A DNA stretch of 64,000 nt from assembly GCA_965214625.1 (NCBI GenBank), contig OZ243962.1:434001-498000 (forward strand). Reading direction: 5' to 3'. Below are positions 56,561 through 64,000 of the stretch, piece after piece (positions within the stretch are counted from its first letter, which is position 1; every line of letters starts with the position of its first letter). The position numbers and the translations under genes are program-made. This stretch comes from G965214625 sp965214625 (GTDB taxonomy: Bacteria > Pseudomonadota > Gammaproteobacteria > Arenicellales > Poriferihabitantaceae). A model generated the notes under the pieces. It searched no databases, was not told the DNA's origin, and saw only the letters and a list, made by a program, of their open reading frames with translations.

Positions 56561-57067
56561 TCACAGGGCCTGCCGTTCCAGAAAATAGGTCAGCGCGTAC
56601 TCGATCGACTGCCTCCGTATCTGTTGTCTGCTGCCCTTGAAATAGCGTGTCGTTCCCGATACAACGTGGTCCTGATTGGAAAACCCAAAACAAACCATGC
56701 CGACCGGTTTGCTCGGCGACCCTCCGCCCGGACCGGCCACACCGGTAACGGAAAGGGCATAACTCGCTGAACTGCACCGAACTCCACCTGCGGCCATGGC
56801 ACAAGCCACCGGTTCACTGACCGCACCATATTTTTCGATCAAAGCCAATTCCACCCCAACCATCCGATGCTTTGCTTCGTTGCTGTAGGTTACGAAACCA
56901 CACTGAAACCAGTCGGAACTGCCGGGCAACGAGGTAAGCAGGTACGCCAGTCCTCCGCCACTGCACGATTCAACCGTCGCAAGAGACTGCCCGGACTGCC
57001 TTAATTTGCTTGTCACTGACTGCACCAGCGTGAGGGCTTTTTGGCTCATTGACACTGCTAAAGTCAC
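56561..57067 (-). CDS. PncC/CinA-type nicotinamide-nucleotide amidase
   Basis: 168-residue single-domain CinA C-terminal protein (PncC type), which deamidates nicotinamide mononucleotide in NAD recycling. The motif TVESCSGGGLAYLLTSLPGSS (about residue 33) and VTGVAGPGGGSPSKPVGMV (about 110) are typical. It lacks the N-terminal CinA domain, as in the short bacterial form. It lies between accA and the insulinase gene on the same strand; recA, its common neighbour, is absent. Confidence 0.88.
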   Translation of the reverse strand: MTLAVSMSQKALTLVQSVTSKLRQSGQSLATVESCSGGGLAYLLTSLPGSSDWFQCGFVTYSNEAKHRMVGVELALIEKYGAVSEPVACAMAAGGVRCSSASYALSVTGVAGPGGGSPSKPVGMVCFGFSNQDHVVSGTTRYFKGSRQQIRRQSIEYALTYFLERQAL

Positions 57068-57105
57068 TTTGCTGTCTGAAACATCATTTTTCCGATGTCT
57101 GACGC

Positions 57106-59952
57106 TTAATGTTGCCTGAAGTCAGACACATTCCCGATGACCACATGACCCTTCGAATCGATCAGCTCATCAGCGATTCCGTCTGCCAATCCGGCTGACT
57201 GAATCCGTAATTGGCGGGGCCGTTCCAGCATGACTGCCTCAAAAAAAACCAAGATGTCTTCCTGCGACAATTTGTCCACCTGTTCAGCCAGTGACTCTCT
57301 TAAATCAAACTGCCACTCTCCCAGGTCAATCTCTCTCCAGTAACGGGCACTTCGCTCGGATAACCTTTTATCACTGTTCAAGATGCGACTGATCAATCCC
57401 TGCTTGGCTTGATCAAATTCAGTCACATCCATCTGACGGAGCATGACTTTAAAATCGAGCAAAAACTGTGAGATCAATCGGTCTATCTCAAGCGGCGAAT
57501 GGGTGGGGCTTTGTGCCGACAACAGTAATCCGGGTAATTCCAATATCGGCAAGGAGGTCGCAAACATCAGATATCCGACCTGATTCGTCGTACGAAGCTG
57601 GTGATAGTATGGGGATTCAATCAGTTGCCCGAGTAGTACCATTTTTGCTTTTTCCGTAATAGAGATCGCTTCACCTTGAAAATAAATTGTTAAAACAGAA
57701 TCCGAATGATTGATTTCCAAGGATCGCAAATAGGGCTTCGCATCCGACAATTTTCGTGGCAACGGCTTTTGAATCGTCTCAATGATCTCACTCTCTTCAA
57801 ACAGTGCTTCCAACAATGCGGTACGTTCGCGTGTTTTTTCCAACGTGACATCACCATGTGACAGGACCACGACTTTCACTCGACTCATAAACTCCTTGAG
57901 ATAGGTCATCAGGTCTTCAATAGAAATACTGTTGATCACCGCAAGGCGCTCTTGTTCCGTCCAGTAAGGCTGTATCACCAGCTGGTACACTTCACGAATA
58001 CTTTGATCTGAAGGTGATGCCTTCTGACTGTTTATCCATTGGCGTTTCAAATCTGCCTTGATCAATGCCAATTTATCACTGTCAAATTCAGGTTGTGAAA
58101 CCGCTCCAACGATCATTTCCAACAACGTTGATTGCCTATCCTCGTAACCATCTATTCGCACAGAGAAACCACGGGAATGCCGATACAATGAATATTCAAG
58201 ACCGGCCAAATAGGCCGGATAGATCGCTTTATTGAGCTGCTCATTCCACAGGCGAACCAATATCTCGGTCATCACCCGATGACGGGCGCTCTGATTGGCC
58301 ACAGGGGACATGACATTGAAATAAAAACTCGCTCTTGGCGCGTCAAATTCAGAGTCTGCCCGATACCACACTGATAATTTACCGGTATTTTGCTGAAGAA
58401 CGGGCCTTTCCGAGATGGGCGCAAGGGGCTGGGCATTCAGGCGTCGTGGTATAAAGGGGTTCGCTTGCGGCAAAGACAGTCGACGATCAACCTGTGTTTG
58501 ACCCTGACGACTCGACACCCATCGAGTCACAATGGCCGCTTCCAGCGGTTTGATCGAATAGTCAACATCATAATACTCCGTCTGCATCTCGGTATCGACC
58601 TGCTTGGAAACCACCGTCAAGTTGACATTCTCCGGTGTCAGCCGGGTCAGCATTGTCTTGATAAGATTCACCTTGAATTCATCCATCCGATAGGGCCCCT
58701 TGAGAACATCAAAGACCGGATAGTCATGCAATCGGGATGAGAGCGACTGCACCAGATGACCCGCACTGGTCGTTTGCGCAAACTGAAATGATATCTCGGC
58801 CAGCTGGCTTTCTTCGTCATATCGCCAGCGTTCGATACCCTGATTTTCGATCAGGGCGATATACTGGAATAGAAACTCGCCAATCTCAACGATGCGATTC
58901 AGGCCCTCCTCTGTCAGATCAATGGACACCATGATGGTGCCATTCACTGCATCCATATACCCTGTGCCGGCACTCAAACGCTCTGCCCACCCCAACTCTT
59001 TTAGCAAATTCAACAACGAACCATCCCCTTCATGACCCAACAGATTCGCGATATAGCCGACGGGTTTGGATCGGTACTCCTTCATGGTAGAGGGAATGGG
59101 AAACTGGAATCTGAGGCTGTTTTTTTCCTTGTCCGGGAGAATGTTCAACCGTGCAGGCATCAGCTCAGCGTTCATATAGGGTTGATCAAAAACCGGAACC
59201 GGGATGTGCTTGTTGGATATCAAACCAAAACGCTCTGTGACCCACTGCTGTAATTGATCCAGTGACTGGGGACCCAGCACCACCAGCGTCATGATGTTTG
59301 CAGAATAGTATTGCTCATAAAATGCGATCAGTTTGTCCCTGGCGCTGGAAGACAGCCTATCTCTCAGCGTATTTTCCGACCCCACCGAGAATCTGGCGGC
59401 AGGATGCGTTGGGTCAAGTAACCGTTTTTCCGCATCCCAGATTCGGCGGCTTTCATTTTTTCTGCGTGCCCGATACTCTGAATGCACAATCGCTCTTTCC
59501 CGGTCGACATACAGTGCATCAAAAGTCGGATCAATAAAGAATCGGGAAAACCGATCCAGCGCGGGCAGCAGCAGGTCGGGCTTGATGCTGAAATAGTAAT
59601 TGGTATGGTGAGAGGACGTATACGCATTGTTACGTCCCCCATTGTTTTTGATAAAACTGTGATAGGCATCTGCCTCAGGATATTTTTTTGTGCCCAGAAA
59701 CAGCATGTGCTCAAGAAAGTGGGCTAACCCGTTCCAGTCGCTGGGGTCGGCACTACTCCCGACATGCACATCCAAGGACGCGGCACCATTATCGGCATTC
59801 GGATCCGAAATCAATAATACTTTCAGATCATTGTCCAATATCAGTGCCCGATAGAGTTTCTTATCAAGCGCACTTTGGACGATCATCTCTTGGGCTGTTG
59901 CAAAAGGGCTCATAAGAAGGGTAATAACGAGAAACAGTCTGCACATGAACAT
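57106..59952 (-). CDS. Secreted insulinase-family zinc protease (pitrilysin-like)
   Basis: 948-residue M16 protease. A signal peptide (residues 1-21, ending TAQ) sends it to the periplasm. The inverted zinc motif HFLEH is in GLAHFLEHMLFLG (about residue 84), with the downstream Glu in DRERAIVHSEY. Two M16 halves follow, the second without zinc ligands, as in pitrilysin (PtrA). It probably degrades periplasmic peptides. Confidence 0.88.
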   Translation of the reverse strand: MFMCRLFLVITLLMSPFATAQEMIVQSALDKKLYRALILDNDLKVLLISDPNADNGAASLDVHVGSSADPSDWNGLAHFLEHMLFLGTKKYPEADAYHSFIKNNGGRNNAYTSSHHTNYYFSIKPDLLLPALDRFSRFFIDPTFDALYVDRERAIVHSEYRARRKNESRRIWDAEKRLLDPTHPAARFSVGSENTLRDRLSSSARDKLIAFYEQYYSANIMTLVVLGPQSLDQLQQWVTERFGLISNKHIPVPVFDQPYMNAELMPARLNILPDKEKNSLRFQFPIPSTMKEYRSKPVGYIANLLGHEGDGSLLNLLKELGWAERLSAGTGYMDAVNGTIMVSIDLTEEGLNRIVEIGEFLFQYIALIENQGIERWRYDEESQLAEISFQFAQTTSAGHLVQSLSSRLHDYPVFDVLKGPYRMDEFKVNLIKTMLTRLTPENVNLTVVSKQVDTEMQTEYYDVDYSIKPLEAAIVTRWVSSRQGQTQVDRRLSLPQANPFIPRRLNAQPLAPISERPVLQQNTGKLSVWYRADSEFDAPRASFYFNVMSPVANQSARHRVMTEILVRLWNEQLNKAIYPAYLAGLEYSLYRHSRGFSVRIDGYEDRQSTLLEMIVGAVSQPEFDSDKLALIKADLKRQWINSQKASPSDQSIREVYQLVIQPYWTEQERLAVINSISIEDLMTYLKEFMSRVKVVVLSHGDVTLEKTRERTALLEALFEESEIIETIQKPLPRKLSDAKPYLRSLEINHSDSVLTIYFQGEAISITEKAKMVLLGQLIESPYYHQLRTTNQVGYLMFATSLPILELPGLLLSAQSPTHSPLEIDRLISQFLLDFKVMLRQMDVTEFDQAKQGLISRILNSDKRLSERSARYWREIDLGEWQFDLRESLAEQVDKLSQEDILVFFEAVMLERPRQLRIQSAGLADGIADELIDSKGHVVIGNVSDFRQH

Positions 59953-60297
59953 TAGAATTGAAAGAATGAGATTTTGTGGATATTGACCAATTATCGAACC
60001 CGTAGTTCGTCCAAATCCAGAATCACTGCATTACAATTAATTAACCCTCGTTTCGGTACAGACAGGGTCAGGACTCTCAACCGACCATCAATGCCTGCCT
60101 TGCAACGAATCATCAATATCCGTTGGTCAATCGACTGGCGAGGTGATCATCGGCCTGTGCGGATTATCAACGCATAGCCACTGCACAGCCTTTGCAAAGA
60201 CGCATGACGGACCATCGAAAATGCAGACGGGTAGTCACCAAAACGTTTGTTGGTGAACAACCAGAAACCGCACAGAGCCGGACTTCTGATGATCACA
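59953..60297. other. Intergenic region between protease and tRNA genes
   Basis: 345 bases. A frame on the minus strand at 60147-60359 overlaps the tRNA gene and is not coding. The promoter of the protease gene must be near 59960-60050. Confidence 0.4.
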
Positions 60298-60374
60298 TGG
60301 CGTCCCCAAGGGGATTCGAACCCCTGTCGCCGCCGTGAAAGGGCGGTGTCCTGGGCCAACTAGACGATGGGGAC
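60298..60374 (-). tRNA. tRNA-Glu (anticodon TTC)
   Basis: Reading the minus strand gives a complete cloverleaf with GTCCCCA at the 5' acceptor arm, an anticodon loop CTTTCAC with TTC, the T-loop GGTTCGAATCC, and an encoded CCA 3' end. 77 bases. Confidence 0.95.
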
Positions 60375-60430
60375 AGGACTGAATGTGATCTCTTACTTTC
60401 CAGCAACACGGACAACGCTCCGTTGGAAAC

Positions 60431-60506
60431 TGGTGGAGCCAGGCGGGATCGAACCGCCGACCTCAACACTGCCAGTGTTGCGCTCTCCCATCTGAGCTAT
60501 GGCCCC
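60431..60506 (-). tRNA. tRNA-Ala (anticodon GGC)
   Basis: Minus-strand cloverleaf starting GGGGCCA, with anticodon loop CTGGCAG (GGC), T-loop GGTTCGATCCC and encoded CCA. 76 bases. It lies between gltX and tRNA-Glu in the same direction, so it may be read through from gltX. Confidence 0.95.
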
Positions 60507-60544
60507 GAAGAGGGCGTGTATTCTACGATTACATTCCTGCTCAA

Positions 60545-61963
60545 TCAAGCGTTATTTTTCGCTCTGTGCTCCATAAAGGACAACGCCGCACTGATCCGTT
60601 GTAAAGCACGTTCGCAACCGACCAGTTCAACGGTAATATCAATGGGGGGGGTGGCAGCGGAACCCGAAATCGCCACTCTCAGGGGTTGCGCGATTTTCCC
60701 AAGCTTGACATCCTGTTCCTGCATAACCGACTGGATTGCCTGAGAGATGGCATCCCGATGCCAGTCGGAAAGTTGTGACAGTTTTTCCTTCAGTGAACGA
60801 AGCAATGGCAAGGCAACCGGCCGCAGATGCGCCTTTGCTGCCGCGAGATCATACTGCTCGAAATCCTGATACAGATACACGATCTTATCCACCATTTCTT
60901 CCAACGTCCTTGCCCTATCGCGAACCAGTTCAACCACCTCTAGAATATCGGGACCACAAGACAAACCGATGCCCCGGTTATTCAGGCGCTTGGCCAGTTC
61001 TTTAGCCAAGCGCTCCTTATTCGCTGACTTCAAATAGTACTGGTTGATCCAAAGCAATTTATCCACATCAAAGGTCGCCGCCGACTTATTGATCTCGGTC
61101 AGGTCGAACAGTTCAATCATTTCATCCCGATCAAAAATTTCCTGATCACCATGCGACCAGCCAAGACGGACCAGATAGTTAAGCAGTGACTCAGGCAAGA
61201 TGCCCATGTCACGATACTCCTGCACACTGAGCGCACCGTTACGCTTGGAAAGTCGTTGCCCATCCGGTCCGTGGATCAGGGGCACGTGTGCAAATACCGG
61301 CACGGATGCCTTCAGCGCCTGAAAAATATTGATCTGTCTCGGGGTATTATTGGTATGGTCATCCCCCCTGATCACATGCGTGATACCCATATCAATATCA
61401 TCAACCACAGCCGTCAAATTATAGGTCGGCGAGTGATCGCTCCGGGCGATAACCAGATCATCCATCTCCTTGTTTGCAACAGATACTCGGCCCCGAATCA
61501 CATCATCAAACTCCACCGACCCGCTCAATGGATTTTTAAATCGAACAATGGGACGTTCCGTCTCCTTTGGCAATCGATTCAGCTGTCGGCAATGATGATC
61601 ATATTTCGGTTTTTCACCGCACCGTTTTTGTTTTTCTCTCACCGCTTCCAGCCTTTCCTTACTGCAAAAACAGTAATACGCATCCTTTTGTACCAGCAGT
61701 TGATTGATCACCTCGGTATAACGGGCATATCGTTTGGTCTGGAAACAAGGGCCCCGGTTCCATGTCAGCCCCAACCATTTGAGAGCATCAAGGATCATGT
61801 CGGTGGCTTCCTGGCTTGAGCGAATCTGATCCGTATCTTCTATTCTGAGCACCATCTCACCGCCGGTTTTTCTGGCATACAACCAGTTAAACAGCGCGGT
61901 TCTGGCCCCACCGACATGCAAATAACCGGTCGGACTGGGGGGGAATCGGGTAACAGTGGACAT
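60545..61963 (-). CDS. gltX: GltX, glutamyl-tRNA synthetase
   Basis: 472-residue class I synthetase. The HIGH motif is PSPTGYLHVGGARTALFNWL (about residue 9), the zinc-binding Cys set is at about 100-127 (YYCFCSKERLEA, HHCRQL), and the KMSKS-like motif is DGQRLSKRNGALSVQ (about 235). The tRNA-Glu gene just downstream on the same strand supports a discriminating role here. Start ATG at 61963. Confidence 0.95.
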   Translation of the reverse strand: MSTVTRFPPSPTGYLHVGGARTALFNWLYARKTGGEMVLRIEDTDQIRSSQEATDMILDALKWLGLTWNRGPCFQTKRYARYTEVINQLLVQKDAYYCFCSKERLEAVREKQKRCGEKPKYDHHCRQLNRLPKETERPIVRFKNPLSGSVEFDDVIRGRVSVANKEMDDLVIARSDHSPTYNLTAVVDDIDMGITHVIRGDDHTNNTPRQINIFQALKASVPVFAHVPLIHGPDGQRLSKRNGALSVQEYRDMGILPESLLNYLVRLGWSHGDQEIFDRDEMIELFDLTEINKSAATFDVDKLLWINQYYLKSANKERLAKELAKRLNNRGIGLSCGPDILEVVELVRDRARTLEEMVDKIVYLYQDFEQYDLAAAKAHLRPVALPLLRSLKEKLSQLSDWHRDAISQAIQSVMQEQDVKLGKIAQPLRVAISGSAATPPIDITVELVGCERALQRISAALSFMEHRAKNNA

Positions 61964-62148
61964 GTCGGGACTAAAATGTCAAAAGCCGGTGCATTTTAAT
62001 CAAACCAAGCTGCCCATACCAGAGGAATTGATCCATTTCGAAGTCGTTTCACACCATTGCCTCGACAATTTCAAACCATTGATGACAACGGGCCCGTTAG
62101 GTTAAAACCGAGACAAAATCGACGACCCACCTGACGCCTGATACCAGG

Positions 62149-63234
62149 CTACGGGTTTTCCCTCGCGACTGCCTCGGCCAGACAACGGCTTTTCACCTTG
62201 AGTTCCTGTGGTGTAAATACCATTTTCCCGTTTTCCGATCGAAATGCGGCAATCCACCTGAGCAGCATGTTTTTGGCCCGCTGACTGTTTAAGAAACGGG
62301 ATTGGGAGATCACCGTTTCAAGAGGACTGTCAAGCCGGATGGCCTGGTAATAGCCGCCGGCCAGACCAAAAGCGGTATTGGCACAGGCCGCAATATCCGC
62401 TTCAGCACAGGCGGCACGACAGACATTTGCAAAGGGAACCGTTTGGGGTGCACTCAGAATCCATTGGGTGATGTCATTGTAATACGGGCTGTCTGCGCCA
62501 TAGTTCAGCGTCCTCGCGCCAGCTTGATAACCAACACCGACAAATTGCAGCACAGACCGCAGATTTGCATTGTCCCCGACAGCAATGGTTTCCGGTTCGA
62601 CCCCATGAACAGCGGCAATCATAGACTGCAGCGCGGTTTTTGAAGGCGTCAATCCATCGCGTGCCAATCGAAAAGCACGCAGATAAGGGGCCAGTTCAGC
62701 ATGCCGCGGAAGAAAACGGGCCAGTGCCCGTCTGTCATCCGGCGAACCGTCCGCTGCCATTTTCTTGACCCGGTGTTCTGCGGCCTCCCGCTCCCCCACC
62801 TCATAAAGGCGACGAATCGACGAAAGGCTAATGCCCAATGCACTCCCGTCAAACAGAATTTGTGCCAAGGGGGTGCCTTGATCACTCTCCACTTTTAACC
62901 AACTCCTGTGAAAAACAGCCTGCTTGTCGACCTCTGAGCGAAACAGGGCAAGTCGCTGTGACCGCGAAAGCCCTTGCACATAGTCAGAGGGAGCCCGATC
63001 CGTCATTTCGATGCGAGACAACAACAATCGGGCCGCCGTATTATTCTGTCGTGCCAAATTCGAAAGCATCGGGAGACTGTCGACATCATTATCCTCAAGC
63101 CACCTCTCAACGGCATCCTCAAACAACGGAACATCCATCCCTGGAATCAGTGCGGCTTGGGAGGATCCCGACAGGCCCATGCTGATGACAAAAAACACCA
63201 TGGACAGGCATCGGCCAAATCGTTTTTGCATCAT
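62149..63234 (-). CDS. Secreted hypothetical protein with helical repeats
   Basis: 361 residues. The ATG at 63234 gives a signal peptide (about 1-28, ending SSQA). The mature part is helical, with repeat-like Ala/Leu stretches (MLSNLARQNNTAARLLLSRIEM, ALARFLPRHAELAPYLRAFRLA; each given in part) like Sel1 or TPR proteins, but no exact repeat unit is defined. Four Cys cluster at about residues 272-285 (NVCRAACAEADIAACANT), which suggests disulfides in the periplasm. Function unknown. Confidence 0.7.
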   Translation of the reverse strand: MMQKRFGRCLSMVFFVISMGLSGSSQAALIPGMDVPLFEDAVERWLEDNDVDSLPMLSNLARQNNTAARLLLSRIEMTDRAPSDYVQGLSRSQRLALFRSEVDKQAVFHRSWLKVESDQGTPLAQILFDGSALGISLSSIRRLYEVGEREAAEHRVKKMAADGSPDDRRALARFLPRHAELAPYLRAFRLARDGLTPSKTALQSMIAAVHGVEPETIAVGDNANLRSVLQFVGVGYQAGARTLNYGADSPYYNDITQWILSAPQTVPFANVCRAACAEADIAACANTAFGLAGGYYQAIRLDSPLETVISQSRFLNSQRAKNMLLRWIAAFRSENGKMVFTPQELKVKSRCLAEAVARENP

Positions 63235-63459
63235 GACACGCTTGCTATCAGTAGAAAAAACCATCCGAGTCGAATGCAGACAGACCCGTATGGGGATTGA
63301 AGTCTGCCATCAGATATCCTCACACACCATACCCCATCGATTAATGAAAAACCACTGCGGGTACTTGCGTTGGCACCGTGTGCCGCAAATCCTTGAACAT
63401 CACTGGACAAACCGAGCCGACCGGACGAGTTGAGCCGATTCGTTAACGTCGACAGGCTA

Positions 63460-63479
63460 CCCGCATCCGCGAATGCGGG
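63460..63479. repeat. Perfect 7-bp hairpin
   Basis: CCCGCAT-CCGCGA-ATGCGGG. It could be a REP-like element or a weak terminator between the secreted protein gene and tRNA-Pro; no T-run follows. Confidence 0.4.
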
Positions 63480-63550
63480 ATACCGGGATGGGGTCTGGTA
63501 CCCGCACATGCCCTGTCTCCTTGTAATCCGATATCACCATACTGGATCAA

Positions 63551-63627
63551 TGGTCGGGGTGAGAGGATTTGAACCTCCGACCACCGCAACCCCATTGCGG
63601 TGCGCTACCAGGCTGCGCTACACCCCG
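63551..63627 (-). tRNA. tRNA-Pro (anticodon GGG)
   Basis: Minus-strand cloverleaf starting CGGGGTG, with an anticodon loop ATGGGGT (GGG) on a CCGCA/TGCGG stem, T-loop GGTTCAAATCC and encoded CCA. 77 bases. It follows the MerR-type gene, as in many gammaproteobacteria. Confidence 0.95.
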
Positions 63628-63680
63628 TAACCGTTCCAAAGAACGTGGGTAGACAGAGAGCCGATCCGAGAACCAACCGA

Positions 63681-64000
63681 TCAGGCAAGTATTTCAGTCA
63701 CCTCGTTCAGTTCGTCAATCAACTGGGAAATCATCTTGGCCGTGGCCTTGCCGGCGTCCATCGAGAGCACTTCGGTCTCTTTCTCTGATTCCATCTGTTC
63801 AATTCGAGTACGCGCACCAGAAATAGTAAAACCCTCGACATACAGTAATTTCCTGATTGTACGGATAAGCTTTACTTCATGACGCTGATAATAGCGTCGA
63901 TTGCCCCTTCGCTTGACCGGCTTGAGACTCGGGAATTCCTGCTCCCAGTACCGCAGCACATGCGGCTTGACCTCGCATAGCTTGCTGACTTCACCAATCG
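63681..64000 (-). CDS. MerR-type transcriptional regulator, cut by the window edge
   Basis: At least 106 residues are visible; the first few codons lie beyond the right edge. The reading frame continues to the edge as GEVSKLCEVKPHVLRYWEQEF, the winged-helix DNA-binding part of MerR proteins, and then NRRYYQRHEVKLIRTIRKLL. A short coiled coil ends the protein. No metal-binding cysteines follow, so it is not a metal sensor. In gammaproteobacteria this MerR gene normally follows pheT-ihfA. Confidence 0.87.
   Translation of the reverse strand, partial: IGEVSKLCEVKPHVLRYWEQEFPSLKPVKRRGNRRYYQRHEVKLIRTIRKLLYVEGFTISGARTRIEQMESEKETEVLSMDAGKATAKMISQLIDELNEVTEILA

Overview
The window reads as a chromosomal segment of a sulfur-oxidising gammaproteobacterium. 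Two things support this. The left end carries a reverse-type dissimilatory sulfite reductase operon with dsrEFH and dsrC, which marks sulfur oxidisers rather than sulfate reducers. The right end carries housekeeping genes in a typical gammaproteobacterial layout (ftsB-eno-kdsA-pyrG-tilS-accA, gltX next to tRNA genes, and a MerR gene next to tRNA-Pro). The species cannot be named from this sequence.

Layout. 1-5205 (minus): dsrA-B-E-F-H-C-M-K, with dsrK running off the left edge. 5594-8604 (plus): a broken AAA ATPase gene, then a TauD-like dioxygenase, an unknown protein and a lone Cas6/Cmx6-like protein. 8864-16365: small metabolic and conserved genes, including a DMT exporter, a YbaK-type deacylase, a DUF3750 protein, an Sfum_1244-like protein coupled to a PKHD hydroxylase, a cupin and a prolyl-4-hydroxylase-like enzyme. 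16862-19552: a secreted thioredoxin followed by a TolC-like protein and a HlyD-like adaptor.

20313-35454 is a foreign-looking island, visibly richer in G+C than its surroundings. It encodes a ribosomal-peptide (RiPP) system of the azoline (TOMM/LAP) type with NHLM-type export. Its genes are a fused E1-like/YcaO cyclodehydratase, a gene truncated by a transposase remnant, two SAM methyltransferases, a HlyD-type secretion protein, a C39-peptidase ABC exporter and a second ABC exporter. It also holds an unusual protein that joins an AlkB-like membrane di-iron oxygenase to a GlnE-like domain without its catalytic acids. A decayed second copy of the cyclodehydratase lies antisense at 32.0-32.9 kb. 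A short decayed piece resembling the start of the AlkB protein lies at 23.4 kb. Remnants of ISNCY-, IS4- and IS1595-type transposases sit in and beside the island. No precursor peptide was found.

36349-49615 holds single genes that fit a sulfur oxidiser (periplasmic DsrE-like protein, SoxH-like metallohydrolase, tandem secreted thioredoxin, cysteine desulfurase-like protein), followed by leuB-like, enoyl-CoA hydratase, acyl-CoA dehydrogenase and ygfZ genes. Gene decay is visible here too: a GPP34 remnant and a broken MNT/HEPN-type nucleotidyltransferase pair. 49720-64000 is core genome with tRNA-Glu, tRNA-Ala and tRNA-Pro, ending in a MerR-type regulator cut by the right edge.
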